From Colwellia sp. (lineage in GTDB: Bacteria > Pseudomonadota > Gammaproteobacteria > Enterobacterales > Alteromonadaceae): a stretch of DNA of 64,000 bases. Positions 55,177-64,000 of this stretch are shown here, piece by piece. The notes under the pieces are model-generated. The model searched no databases, was not told where the DNA came from, and was given only the letters and a program-made list of their open reading frames with translations. Numbering within the stretch: position 1 is the first letter of the stretch; each line of letters starts with the position of its first letter. The DNA lies in contig JALJPB010000015.1 of assembly GCA_022969175.1 (NCBI GenBank), positions 1 to 64,000 on the forward strand. Reading direction: 5' to 3'. The position numbers and the translations under genes are program-made.

Positions 55177-56136
55177 ATGAGATTGCCCATTATGGTTAAA
55201 GCTATTTTTACCTGTCTATTCTTTCTTATCTTATCTGGATGTAATAACGATAAAAAAGGCATTGCACTTGGCACATTAGAACGTGATCGTATTGCTCATA
55301 CGGCAACGGTTAGTGAAATAATTACCGAGTTACCTATCCCTTCAGGTAGTCAGGTTTTAATAGGTCAAGTACTGGTTAAACTCGATAATACCCTACAAAC
55401 TGCTCTTGTGGCTAAAGCTCATGCCCAAATGTTACAAGCAAAAGCCAATTTAGAGAAAGTTCATAATGGTGCGCGTGAAGAAGAAGTTGCCTCAGCCTCC
55501 GCACAAGTAGCAGGGGCAAAAGCAGCACTGGTAAAAAGTGAAGCAAACTATGAACGAGCAAAAATGTTAATTAAAAAGCAGCTCACCAGCCAGGCAACCC
55601 TCGACAGCACATTAGCAGCCCGTGATGAAAACTTAGCAAAACTTAATAGTGCACAAGAACAATTACTGCAATTAATTAATGGTGCGCGTATTGAAGATTT
55701 AAAAATTTCCGAAGCCATTTTAGCAACTGCTGTTGCCGTCTTAGCAAGTGAGAACAAAAAGCTTCAAGATTTGACCATCACCGCCAAACGCGATGGTTTA
55801 CTCGATAATTTACCATGGAACTTAGGCGAACGAGTTACCGCAGGCAGTCCTGTTGCAATAGTACTAGCGGGTAATGTGCCTTTTGCACGAGTTTATGTCC
55901 CTGAACCTTATCGAATAAAAATTAAAGCCGGTGATAAACTTATTGTAACAGTAGACGGTTTAACTACCTCTTTTGAAGGCACTGTTCGTTGGATTTCTTC
56001 CGAACCAGCATTTACCCCTTATTACGCCCTTAACCAAGAAGAGCGCGCCAACTTAATGTATTTAGCTGAAATACTGCTACCCGACAGCGCCTCTGATTTA
56101 CCTATGGGTGTACCCGCACAAGTACAAATGCCATGA
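55177..56136 (+). CDS. HlyD-family membrane fusion lipoprotein of an ABC-2 efflux system (YbhG-like)
   Basis: A 319-residue periplasmic adaptor with an N-terminal lipobox LILSGC (Cys at about residue 22). It has two biotinyl-lipoyl-like halves (SGSQVLIGQVLVKLDNTLQT and later DGLLDNLPWNLGERVTAGSP) flanking a long Ala-rich helical hairpin (about 80-195), then a beta-barrel part. Start is either the ATG at 55177 or the one at 55192 (MVKAIF); both precede the signal. The stop overlaps the ABC ATPase ATG by 4 bp (ATGA). With the two following genes it forms an export system like YbhGFSR, with one permease rather than two. Confidence 0.88.
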   Translation: MRLPIMVKAIFTCLFFLILSGCNNDKKGIALGTLERDRIAHTATVSEIITELPIPSGSQVLIGQVLVKLDNTLQTALVAKAHAQMLQAKANLEKVHNGAREEEVASASAQVAGAKAALVKSEANYERAKMLIKKQLTSQATLDSTLAARDENLAKLNSAQEQLLQLINGARIEDLKISEAILATAVAVLASENKKLQDLTITAKRDGLLDNLPWNLGERVTAGSPVAIVLAGNVPFARVYVPEPYRIKIKAGDKLIVTVDGLTTSFEGTVRWISSEPAFTPYYALNQEERANLMYLAEILLPDSASDLPMGVPAQVQMP

Positions 56137-57080
56137 GCACTGTTAATGAAGTGGCTATTTTCGCCAAAGGGTTAACTCGAAAATTTGGTGATGTTACCGC
56201 AGTAAACGACTTAGATTTAATGGTAGAGAAACAAACTATTTATGGTTTTTTAGGTCCAAATGGCTCAGGTAAAACTACTGCGATTCGTTTGTTCACTGGT
56301 TTATTAAAACCTACCTCAGGCAGCATTAATGTTTTAGGGTTAACCTTGCCTAACCAAGCCAATAAATTGCGCATGCAAATTGGCTACATGACACAAAAAT
56401 TCTCACTTTATGATGATCTCACTGTCAAAGAAAACTTACAATTTATCGGCAAGATTTATGGTTTATCTGCCAAAGAACAAAAAAGCAGGATAGAAGAACT
56501 GCTCAGTATTTATCAACTCAATTCATTGTCAACTCAACTCTCAGGCAGTATGAGTGGCGGTCAAAAGCAACGTTTAGCTCTAGCCGCTGCGGTAATACAC
56601 AAACCTAAATTATTGTTTTTAGATGAACCAACCTCCTCGGTTGACCCTGAAAATCGCCGTGAATTCTGGGAACAGTTATTTGACTTATGTGATCAAGGTA
56701 CCACTATATTAGTTTCTACTCACTACATGGACGAAGCTGAACGTTGCCATAGGTTGGCAATTCTAGAAAATGGCATTAAACGCGCAGACGGCTCGCCACA
56801 AGAGCTAATGAATAAGATGTCATCACATGTTGTTGAAATTGCTTCTAATAATTTACGCCAGCTAAAAAAACAACTGATCAGTTTACCCGAAGTAACTTCC
56901 GTGGCACAACTTGGTGCCCATTTACGGGTATTGGTGGACAAAAACATTGCTGACCCTGTCCAGTTTTTAAGCCAACTTAAACTTATTCCTAAAAACGACC
57001 AGATAACAATTGTTCGTCCAAGTTTAGAAGATGTTTTTGTTACCTGTACTGGGAACAACTTGTTAAATGGAGGTGGCTAA
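56133..57080 (+). CDS. ABC transporter ATP-binding protein (YbhF-like, single domain)
   Basis: A 315-residue cytoplasmic ATPase. Walker A GPNGSGKTT (about 41-49), ABC signature SGSMSGGQKQR, and Walker B LLFLDEPTSSVDP are all intact, with H-loop STHYMDEA. The length beyond about 235 residues forms a regulatory tail typical of drug-export ATPases. It energises the permease encoded immediately downstream (TAATG overlap at 57078-57082). YbhF of E. coli has two ATPase domains; this one has one. Confidence 0.92.
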   Translation: MSTVNEVAIFAKGLTRKFGDVTAVNDLDLMVEKQTIYGFLGPNGSGKTTAIRLFTGLLKPTSGSINVLGLTLPNQANKLRMQIGYMTQKFSLYDDLTVKENLQFIGKIYGLSAKEQKSRIEELLSIYQLNSLSTQLSGSMSGGQKQRLALAAAVIHKPKLLFLDEPTSSVDPENRREFWEQLFDLCDQGTTILVSTHYMDEAERCHRLAILENGIKRADGSPQELMNKMSSHVVEIASNNLRQLKKQLISLPEVTSVAQLGAHLRVLVDKNIADPVQFLSQLKLIPKNDQITIVRPSLEDVFVTCTGNNLLNGGG

Positions 57081-58225
57081 TGAAGTCACTACAGAGAGTT
57101 CAAGCTATTATTTTAAAAGAGTTACTGCAACTTAAACGCGATAAAATGACCTTCGGCATGGTTATTATGATCCCTTTTATTCAGCTGCTCCTATTTGCCT
57201 ATGCGATAAATACCAATATTAGGGACATTCCTGTTGGTCTTGTTGATCACAGTCAATCAGCCCTTAGCAGAATATTAAAACAAACGGTTGTTGCTACTGG
57301 CATAGTCAAGTTTACTCATCAGTACTCATCTGTTAAAGCAGCCCAAGCGGCAATTGACAAAGCCGAAGTAAGAGCGGTATTAATAATTCCTAGAGATGTC
57401 AGCCAGCGCTTGGTAAGACACCCAACAGTAGGTTTTGGTTTACCTCCTTCAAGCGATCAAGAAAATAGCAGACCGGTAGCCCAATGGTTAGTCGATGGCT
57501 CTGATACTGTTATTGCTGCTAGTATTAAAAGTTTACGAAACATGCCTCTAGTTGAGCTGTTAGATAAACCGGCAAACCGAAATACCCCGACCTTTGAAGT
57601 GACGCTTTTATATAACCCTGAACAGCGTAGTGTGGTAAACATTGTGCCTGGTTTAGTGGGCGTAATATTAACCATGACCATGATAATGTTCACCTCTGCC
57701 GCCATCGTTAGAGAGCAAGAGCGGGGTAATATGGAAATGTTAATCACCACACCTCTTGCCCCCATTGAACTGATGATTGGCAAAATCATTCCTTATATTT
57801 TCATCGGTGCTCTGCAAGTAATTATTATTCTCGGTATTGGTCACTTACTGTTTAACGTTCCTATTAACGGTGGCTTAACTCAACTTACCCTTGCCACTTT
57901 TTTGTTTATTTGCGCCAGTTTAGTATTGGGTTTAGTGATTTCTACCATCGCTAAAAATCAGTTGCAATCAATGCAGATGACAATCTTTATTCTGCTGCCT
58001 TCAATATTGTTATCGGGTTTTATGTTTCCTTATGAAGGTATGCCAATTGAAGCGCAATATATTTCAGAAGTATTACCCGCAACACATTTTATTCGTTTAA
58101 TCCGTGGGGTGGTTCTCAGAGATGTCGCCGTCGTTGAAATGACCTTTGATATGGTGTGGTTAATTACCTTTACCCTTATAGGTTTAATAGTCGCAGCAAT
58201 GCGCTTTAAGAAAACCTTAGATTAA
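57080..58225 (+). CDS. ABC-2 type permease (YbhS/YbhR-like)
   Basis: A 381-residue inner-membrane permease. One N-terminal transmembrane helix (about 24-44), a large periplasmic region (about 45-180), then five C-terminal helices (180-380), ending in a short basic tail. AIVREQERGNMEMLITTPLAPIELM (about 213-237) is the family's coupling region. With a single gene the permease probably works as a homodimer. Substrates are probably toxic organic compounds, as suggested by the divergent AraC/GyrI-type regulator. Confidence 0.92.
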   Translation: MKSLQRVQAIILKELLQLKRDKMTFGMVIMIPFIQLLLFAYAINTNIRDIPVGLVDHSQSALSRILKQTVVATGIVKFTHQYSSVKAAQAAIDKAEVRAVLIIPRDVSQRLVRHPTVGFGLPPSSDQENSRPVAQWLVDGSDTVIAASIKSLRNMPLVELLDKPANRNTPTFEVTLLYNPEQRSVVNIVPGLVGVILTMTMIMFTSAAIVREQERGNMEMLITTPLAPIELMIGKIIPYIFIGALQVIIILGIGHLLFNVPINGGLTQLTLATFLFICASLVLGLVISTIAKNQLQSMQMTIFILLPSILLSGFMFPYEGMPIEAQYISEVLPATHFIRLIRGVVLRDVAVVEMTFDMVWLITFTLIGLIVAAMRFKKTLD

Positions 58226-58226
58226 A

Positions 58227-58667
58227 TTACGGAACGTCTACGCTACGGTAAACATCAGCGTTATGTAATTCCATAAAGCTTTCTGGGCTGGCAAGTGCTT
58301 TAAAGCCGAATTGTTGATACAAGCCATGGGCATCACTGGTTGCTAATGCCATTCTCCGTATTCCTTGTAGCTCTGGGTGTGCCAGAATGGTTTTCATTAG
58401 CCATTTACTTAAACCTAGCCCTCGATGACTGTCCAAAACAAAAACATCAGCAAGATAGGCAAAAGTTGCACAGTCTGTCACCATCCGGGCAAAAGCGACT
58501 TGTTCATTAGCCTCGGTAAAAACCCCAAAGCATAGCGAGTTTTTAATCGCCTTTTCCATAGTGGTCAAAGGTATATTACTTGCCCAATAAGATCGTGAGA
58601 TATAGTGGTGAATAACCGCTACATTCATATCGTCAATTTTAGTGCTGATAACATACCCTTGTACCAA
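58227..58667 (-). CDS. GNAT family N-acetyltransferase
   Basis: A 146-residue cytoplasmic acetyltransferase. VFVLDSHRGLGLSKWLMKTI (about 90-109) is the acetyl-CoA pyrophosphate-binding loop, and LYQQFGFKAL marks the last strand and helix. The probable start is TTG at 58667: GAGGAG at 58675-58680 lies 7 bases before it, whereas the TTG at 58685 would sit upstream of that ribosome-binding site. The substrate is unknown. It is the last gene before a convergent efflux permease (1 bp between stop codons). Confidence 0.85.
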   Translation of the reverse strand: MVQGYVISTKIDDMNVAVIHHYISRSYWASNIPLTTMEKAIKNSLCFGVFTEANEQVAFARMVTDCATFAYLADVFVLDSHRGLGLSKWLMKTILAHPELQGIRRMALATSDAHGLYQQFGFKALASPESFMELHNADVYRSVDVP

Positions 58668-58697
58668 ACTTTTTCTCCTCAACAATTTAGCTGCTTT

Positions 58698-58736
58698 AGT
58701 TATCCCAATTAGTTATCCCAATTAGTTAACCCAAGT
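58698..58736. repeat. Short tandem repeat between the GNAT and RND genes
   Basis: The 13-base unit AGTTATCCCAATT occurs twice in tandem (58698-58710 and 58711-58723) and a third time with changes (58724-58736). It probably arose by replication slippage, with no clear regulatory role. Confidence 0.6.
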
Positions 58737-58741
58737 TCAGG

Positions 58742-61700
58742 TTAATTAATCACTTCATTATTGACATCAGATGGTTTTTTCTTAAATAAACTATGAATAT
58801 CATCTTTAATTAAATACAACGAGGGGATCAAAAACAAGGTGATAACCGTGGCAAATATAATGCCGAAACCTAAAGATATCGCCATGGGAATAATAAATTG
58901 AGCCTGTAAGCTGGTCTCAAAATACAAGGGAAATATGCCAAAGAAAGTCGTTAATGAGGTCAATAATATCGCTCTAAAGCGTTGAGTTCCCGCTTGTATG
59001 ACAATATCCATCATTTTCATGCCGGTGCCTTTTGCCTTGTTAATAAAATCAACCATAATCAAACTGTCGTTTACCACCACGCCCGTTAAAGCAATAAAAC
59101 CGTACATTGACATCATATTAATGGTTTTACCTAAAAGCCAATGACCGACAATAGCGCCGATAATGCCAAAAGGTATCACCGACATAATCACAAGCGGTTG
59201 TACGTAAGATTTAGTGGGAATGGCAATTAGGCCATATATTAAAAACAAGGCACCAAGGGCTGCCATTCCTAGTTGGCTTAAAAAATCAGCTTGCTCTTTA
59301 CTTGCCCCTTCAACACCATATCTCACACTTGGGTAATCCGCTAAAATGTTAGGAATAATGTCATCGTTCATTTCACTAACCACCACTCTTGACTCAACTT
59401 TATCACTGTCAATATCAGCATAGATGGTAATTGAACGTTTACGGTTAATACGAGTGATTGCCGAGAAACCTTGACCAATACTTATATCCGCCACTTGATA
59501 AAATGGTACCTGCTGGCCACTTGGTGTGCGTATCCACATCTCTTCTAAATCGGCGATAGACAAGCGATGCTCTAATGGATAACGCACCATCACTTTAAGT
59601 TCATCACTGCCACGTTGTATACGCTGTGCTTGGTCGCCATAAAAGGCCTGACGCACTTGTTTGGCCAAATCGGTTAGGGTTAAGCCTAATACTTCAGCTT
59701 CAGGGCGAATACTGAGTTTAATTTCTTGAGAGCCGCGACTAAATGAATTGCGAATATCATAGACGCCTTGGTATGCTTTTAATTTCTCTTGTAATTCATC
59801 CGCTGCCGCTTCAAGCTCAACATCGTTTTTACCCGTTAATTGAAATTCTATTGCCGCGCCACCACCGGCATTGGTACCGGCAAAAAAGCGTAACTCTTTA
59901 GTGCCCGGGATTTCACCTATTTGCTCTCGCCATAATTTTTCAATGTCATAAGCCGTTAGTTCACGGTTCTCTGATTTGGTTAACTCTAATAAAAATGTTG
60001 CTCGAGTATTACCACCGGTAAATACCATTGAGTGTTTAATAAAGCTTTCACCCTTGTACAAATTATTTTTTGCCACATCATTAGCCGCCTTCATCACCTG
60101 CTCTATTGCTTTGTTACGTTGTTCAGCGGCACTGCCATCAAGTAAAATAATGTTACCTTGAATAAAATCACTTGGGATATTAGGAAATACTTCAACTTTT
60201 ACTAAAGAGCCAACAATTAAGCTGATGGATAAAATCAAAATAGCGATAAAATACGCTATGGTGTTATAACGAGCGGTTAACGCTTTTTCTAAAGTGTTTT
60301 TATAAGTATTGTGAATAAAATAATCAAGTTTGTCTTTAAAACGCATTTGCATTTTTTCAAACCAGTTACTGTTTTCTTCAGTTAATGGTATGTACTTCAT
60401 GTGAGCCAGATGTGCAGGCAAAATCCATTTGGATTCAATAAGCGAGAAAACCAAACAAAAAGAAACCACTAAGGCAATAGCTCTAAAAAATGCCGCAAAA
60501 CTGGCATCAATAGCTAATAATGGTAGAAATGCGGCAATGGTCGTTAAAACCCCAAAGGTTGCGGGCATAGCCACACGCATAGTGCCACGAATAATATTCT
60601 CAGAAGAGTGTCCATAACGTTGTATTTCTGAATAAGCGCTTTCACCAATAACAATGGCGTCATCAACAACAATACCGAGCACCATAATAAAAGCAAACAG
60701 GCTTAGCAAGTTGATAGAAACCGACCAATCACCAAACAACGGCATTAAAATAAAAGCACCAAAAAAGCTGATAGGTATGCCTAACATTACCCAAAAAGCG
60801 ATGCGAATTCTTAAAAACAACGCTAAGACTAAAAAGACTAACAATGAGCCCATCAATAAGTTGCTGATCATCATGTCTAAACGAGCAGACAAGTACACTG
60901 AAGAATCCCCCCAGACAGTCAGCTTAGCTCCTTGGGGTAATTGACTATTTTTACCCTCAACATATTCTTTTACTTGTGCGGCAATTTCTAAATCGTTTTG
61001 GTCGCCGGTTGATTGCACCATAATACTGGTGGTTGGTTGATCATCAAAGGTCGCAAAGTCATCTTGCTCAACAAAACCATCTACTATGACCGCAATGTCT
61101 GAAAGTAATAAACGTGTGCCATCAGGGGCTGTTCTTAACACAATCCTGCCATATTCATTACCCGTATAAGCTTGGCCTTGGGTACGAATTAAGATATCGC
61201 CAGCTCGGCTTTTAATGGTGCCACCGGGCATATCAACTGAGGATTTTCTAACTGCTTGGGTGATTTGATCAAAGGTTAACTGATACTTTTGTAATTTATG
61301 CTCGGTAACTTCTATGCTGATTTCATACGGTCGGTTGCCCATAATCTGAGCATGATTAACCCCTGGTAAGGCCATGATTTCATCACGAATATGTTGGGCC
61401 ATTATTTGACGAGAACGTCGGTCCATAGGTCCACTCACCGATAACCATAATACCTGACCTTTAAACTCTTGTTTAACGATAACAGGTTTTTCAATTTGCT
61501 CAGGAAAGGTAGTGATTCCGTCGACCTGCATTTTTACTTCATCAAGTTTTTCAGGCAGCGAATACCCTGACATCACTTCAATGGTTACTGTGCCAAAACC
61601 CTCTCTAGCTGACGAGGTTATACGTTTTAAGCCACTGATATCTTCTAATGACTCTTCAATTTTAAGAATAACCCCCTGTTCTACTTCTTCGGGTGCTGCA

Positions 61701-61909
61701 CCTAAATGTGCCACCGAGATTTGGATAGTATTAGGGTTAAATTCAGGAAACATTTTTTTGTTTAAACTCTGATAAGAAAACATTCCTGCCGTTAAAATAA
61801 AGACCATTAGTAAATTAGCGGCAACACTGTTGTTAGCAAACCAAGCTATTATTCCCGTTTGTTTTTCGACTGATTGAGCCGCATGCTCAGGATTATCAAG
61901 GCCGTTCAT
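58742..61909 (-). CDS. RND efflux transporter, inner-membrane pump
   Basis: A 1055-residue proton-driven exporter with the standard 12-helix, two-porter-domain layout. Helix 1 is near 28-48 (ANLLMVFILTAGMFSYQS). FIMVLGIVVDDAIVIGES (about 410-427) is the proton-relay Asp pair in helix 4. The second half has GFIALTGVVVNDSLIMVDF. It ends in a polar tail. Substrate unknown: the sequence belongs to the HAE/AcrB-like group without a strong specificity sign. It overlaps the upstream fusion-protein gene by one base, so the two are co-translated. No outer-membrane factor gene is in the window. Confidence 0.93.
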   Translation of the reverse strand: MNGLDNPEHAAQSVEKQTGIIAWFANNSVAANLLMVFILTAGMFSYQSLNKKMFPEFNPNTIQISVAHLGAAPEEVEQGVILKIEESLEDISGLKRITSSAREGFGTVTIEVMSGYSLPEKLDEVKMQVDGITTFPEQIEKPVIVKQEFKGQVLWLSVSGPMDRRSRQIMAQHIRDEIMALPGVNHAQIMGNRPYEISIEVTEHKLQKYQLTFDQITQAVRKSSVDMPGGTIKSRAGDILIRTQGQAYTGNEYGRIVLRTAPDGTRLLLSDIAVIVDGFVEQDDFATFDDQPTTSIMVQSTGDQNDLEIAAQVKEYVEGKNSQLPQGAKLTVWGDSSVYLSARLDMMISNLLMGSLLVFLVLALFLRIRIAFWVMLGIPISFFGAFILMPLFGDWSVSINLLSLFAFIMVLGIVVDDAIVIGESAYSEIQRYGHSSENIIRGTMRVAMPATFGVLTTIAAFLPLLAIDASFAAFFRAIALVVSFCLVFSLIESKWILPAHLAHMKYIPLTEENSNWFEKMQMRFKDKLDYFIHNTYKNTLEKALTARYNTIAYFIAILILSISLIVGSLVKVEVFPNIPSDFIQGNIILLDGSAAEQRNKAIEQVMKAANDVAKNNLYKGESFIKHSMVFTGGNTRATFLLELTKSENRELTAYDIEKLWREQIGEIPGTKELRFFAGTNAGGGAAIEFQLTGKNDVELEAAADELQEKLKAYQGVYDIRNSFSRGSQEIKLSIRPEAEVLGLTLTDLAKQVRQAFYGDQAQRIQRGSDELKVMVRYPLEHRLSIADLEEMWIRTPSGQQVPFYQVADISIGQGFSAITRINRKRSITIYADIDSDKVESRVVVSEMNDDIIPNILADYPSVRYGVEGASKEQADFLSQLGMAALGALFLIYGLIAIPTKSYVQPLVIMSVIPFGIIGAIVGHWLLGKTINMMSMYGFIALTGVVVNDSLIMVDFINKAKGTGMKMMDIVIQAGTQRFRAILLTSLTTFFGIFPLYFETSLQAQFIIPMAISLGFGIIFATVITLFLIPSLYLIKDDIHSLFKKKPSDVNNEVIN

Positions 61910-63186
61910 TAGCTTTCACCCTGCTTTTCTTGTTCAATATTATTTTCTTCGATATTTTCTTCGGTATTTGCATCGTTTTCAGTTTCACCGTTAATACGTA
62001 AAGTCATGCCCGGCACCGGAGATGACAGCTTAGTAATAACAATACGGTTATCCGCTGGAAAACGGTCTAAGGTGTAGACATTATTTGCATCGGTGCGTTG
62101 AATATTGATAGTGATAATATTGAGTTTATTGTCTTTATCGACTAAATATAAAGAGTTAGCGCCATAGATAGCGCCACGAGGAATAACCACTAAATCATTA
62201 AGTACTTTACCTGAAATTACCGCGTTAACAAAAGTGCCAATATGCAGTTCATTATGGGTAGATGATGACTCTAATGAATAGGGATCATCAACTTGTGCGA
62301 TAACATAATGTACTCTAGAGCTACTATCGACTACACCTTCATAACGAGTTAAGCGTGATGCCCAAAGGTGCTTTACCCCCGCTATTTGATAAGATAAATC
62401 TACTGAAGAGACCAGTTCTGCTTTTTTATTAATCCGTGGTAAATTTAGAAAGGCAACATCGCGTTGCTTAATGGGTAAACGAATTTCAGCATAATCTACC
62501 GCGAAAGTTACCGCCAGTTGCGTGCCTGTAGAAACATATTGACCAATATCGACCATTTTTGATTTTAATAATGCGTCATAAGGCGCGACAATTTTAGTGC
62601 GTTTAAGTTTTATTTGGGCAGCCATTAAGTCCGCTTTTGCTGCTAACACATCTGCTTGTGCTTTTTTCTGTTGTGGTTTTCTAATAGCTAATACCGGGGC
62701 CTCAGATAGTGATTTTCCGGTTAAGCGCCATTCTTCTTCTGCTTGTTGGGTACGCGCATTTTCTTCAATCATACTCGCTTGTGCTGAATCGACTCGAGAC
62801 TGAGCTTGTATTAAGGCAACCTGATAAGTAATGTCGTCAATCGATAATAACTGCTCACCTTTTTTGAAATAGCCACCCACTTTAAACTTTTCAGAGACTT
62901 CAACTACCATGCCCGATACTTCAGAGATCAACGAAGTTTGAGTTCGAGGAAAAACACTGCCCTGACTTTTCACTTTAAAAGTAATGTCTTCACGCTTTAT
63001 TGCCATTACATTAACTAAAGGTGCTTTAATGATTACTGGCTTTTTAGCCGGTTTTGGCGCAAGTGATTGCACAATAACAAACAAGAAGATGGCGACGAAA
63101 ATAATGACAAAAGGCATTAAAACATATCGAAGTTGAACCATTTTTCTATTTTTTTTATTCGCAGGTGTTGGTGAAGATGTATTCAT
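61909..63186 (-). CDS. RND efflux membrane fusion protein
   Basis: A 425-residue periplasmic adaptor. A signal anchor spans about 20-45 (LMPFVIIFVAIFLFVIVQSL). The lipoyl domain starts VKSQGSVFPRTQTSLISEVS. A helical hairpin (about 115-185) follows, rich in Gln/Ala. Then beta-barrel and membrane-proximal domains, and an acidic, Glu/Asn-rich C-terminal tail. It pairs with the pump encoded next (overlap at base 61909). The Glu/Asn-rich end is low complexity and unusual for adaptors, but not obviously disruptive. Confidence 0.9.
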   Translation of the reverse strand: MNTSSPTPANKKNRKMVQLRYVLMPFVIIFVAIFLFVIVQSLAPKPAKKPVIIKAPLVNVMAIKREDITFKVKSQGSVFPRTQTSLISEVSGMVVEVSEKFKVGGYFKKGEQLLSIDDITYQVALIQAQSRVDSAQASMIEENARTQQAEEEWRLTGKSLSEAPVLAIRKPQQKKAQADVLAAKADLMAAQIKLKRTKIVAPYDALLKSKMVDIGQYVSTGTQLAVTFAVDYAEIRLPIKQRDVAFLNLPRINKKAELVSSVDLSYQIAGVKHLWASRLTRYEGVVDSSSRVHYVIAQVDDPYSLESSSTHNELHIGTFVNAVISGKVLNDLVVIPRGAIYGANSLYLVDKDNKLNIITINIQRTDANNVYTLDRFPADNRIVITKLSSPVPGMTLRINGETENDANTEENIEENNIEQEKQGES

Positions 63187-63316
63187 AAAGCTCTCAGACT
63201 TCAGGGTATATTAAGTAAGAGTCTAAATTATATGATTTAGGAATAGAAGATAAAAATTGTGTTGCAGTAACCTCTTACAGTTATTCTGCAGTTAATTTAA
63301 GGCACAATCACTATTT

Positions 63317-63697
63317 TTAGTTATTGGTAAAACGAGCCCAAGACATTAATAATGATTTAAAGTCTTCTGTGCCGCACGAAGCCTCGCTGTTTTGATCGTA
63401 GTTCTCAAACTCTTCGGCAAGCTCAATAGGCAAATCGGCTGCGGTGCCATTCATGCTCGCATTATTTTTAATAACAACATCGCCATGAGAAATTTCAACA
63501 CTATATTCATGCCCGGTGATCATCACTTCATGGTGTGCACCTTTACCAACATCACTAATGGCCGTTAAAAGTTCCGTCAGTTTGTCAGTATCACCACCCA
63601 CTTCAACTTCAAGCCATGGACCCATAACTTCATGTTCGAGTGAAAAGTTTGCTTTTGCTAATCCGGTAACCGGATCATTAATAAATTCGTATTCCAT
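63317..63697 (-). CDS. yacL: YacL-family protein (UPF0231)
   Basis: A 126-residue acidic protein. MEYEFINDPVTGLAKANFS at the start, GHEYSVEISHGDVVI in the middle (like GHEYTLWMDGEEVMV of E. coli YacL) and CGTEDFKSLLMSW near the end (like CGVEDFLQVVAAY) identify the family. Function unknown. It is the same strand as the RND pair but 130 bp upstream of the fusion-protein gene, so likely a separate unit. Confidence 0.88.
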   Translation of the reverse strand: MEYEFINDPVTGLAKANFSLEHEVMGPWLEVEVGGDTDKLTELLTAISDVGKGAHHEVMITGHEYSVEISHGDVVIKNNASMNGTAADLPIELAEEFENYDQNSEASCGTEDFKSLLMSWARFTNN

Positions 63698-63898
63698 AAT
63701 AACTCCGAATATCCCAAGATAAAAAATAACAATAGATTTAACTCTATGCTTTATTAATGCTTTTTTAACTAAAGACCAATTTTAGTGAACTGGTAAGTTT
63801 TCAACAGTTAACTATCACCCTTTTAGTGTAGCAAAAGAGTGATAAATTAGCCTATTGTTGAGAAAAAGATCGCCTACTGTTTAAAGATGTGGTGATTT

Positions 63899-64000
63899 TT
63901 AAAGAGACAACTGGGCTTTAAGCCAATTTTTTGCTGTAAGGGTATCAGTAAAATACTGAGAAGGAAAATTGACCGTTCGATAAACCTTTTCACACATATG
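63899..64000 (-). CDS. C-terminal end of a gene running off the right edge
   Basis: The reverse strand carries an open frame from the window edge to a TAA at 63899-63901. The visible 33 residues include VYRTVNFPSQYFTDTLTAKN and WLKAQLSL at the end. The pattern, a strand, an acidic/aromatic stretch and a final amphipathic helix with WL, resembles the C-termini of SpoIIAA/STAS-like proteins, but that is weak. The coding nature is inferred from frame and composition only. The 200 bp to the YacL gene show nothing else. Confidence 0.4.
   Translation of the reverse strand, partial: HMCEKVYRTVNFPSQYFTDTLTAKNWLKAQLSL

Noticed and set aside
60654-60944. Plus-strand 96-codon ORF within the RND pump
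   Set aside because: Antisense shadow of transmembrane-helix coding sequence.

Overview
The window is AT-rich chromosomal DNA from a marine gammaproteobacterium. The best match by gene content and order is the Alteromonadales, probably a Colwellia-like psychrophile. This rests on the marine-type sortase and its VWA target, the YgiM/YgiF/GlnE neighbourhood, the leuABCD operon with an attenuator, TonB receptors, an OvoA gene and dispersed TIR-bounded repeats. The species assignment is inference. I saw no rRNA, tRNA, CRISPR array or intact transposase.

1-13.1 kb: glnE (minus strand, running off the left edge), ygiF and ygiM form a neighbourhood that is contiguous in enterics. Here glnE and ygiF are split by about 8 kb. 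That insert holds a Ser/Arg-rich lipoprotein, a DUF350 membrane protein, a membrane-fused aminopropyltransferase, a DUF2170 protein, a PspA/IM30 protein, a YjfK-type protein, a small protein with two ribbon-helix-helix-like units, a two-TM K+ channel, an Lpp-type lipoprotein and an L,D-transpeptidase. It looks like an envelope-stress module related to E. coli yjfIJKL. A perfect palindrome, TGACATA-N-TATGTCA, lies twice before the DUF2170-PspA genes and once (14 of 15 bases) before the lipoprotein gene. It is a candidate shared operator.

13.3-21.4 kb: surface-polysaccharide genes, comprising a GT-B-like glycosyltransferase, a Wzi-type outer-membrane protein, a GT-A glycosyltransferase and two acyltransferase-3/SGNH O-acylases. 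The second acylase takes its stop codon from the terminal repeat of a MITE-like element.

21.7-27.2 kb: leucine biosynthesis, with a promoter, a leader peptide with five Leu codons, an attenuator, a dispersed repeat, then leuA, leuB, leuC and leuD. 27.2-36 kb: a GspA-GspB fusion, cca, a TonB receptor, a LysR regulator, a second MITE-like element and a glutathione S-transferase.

36-45.9 kb: an unusual metzincin-like secreted protein (Gln in place of the first zinc His), a class C beta-lactamase-like hydrolase, a transglutaminase-like/TPR lipoprotein, a LysE exporter, an Asp/Glu racemase, a cold-shock protein with a long leader, a broken glyoxalase gene, and ovoA preceded by a divergent glutamine-synthetase-fold gene, probably one operon.

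45.9-64 kb: a TPR-GGDEF diguanylate cyclase, a glutaredoxin-like protein, DUF808, the marine sortase and its VIT/VWA target, an HDOD protein with a response regulator that appears to start at ATT, a DUF6500-like protein, an AraC/GyrI-type regulator divergent from an ABC-2 efflux operon, a GNAT protein, an RND efflux pair, a YacL-family protein, and the C-terminal end of one more minus-strand gene.
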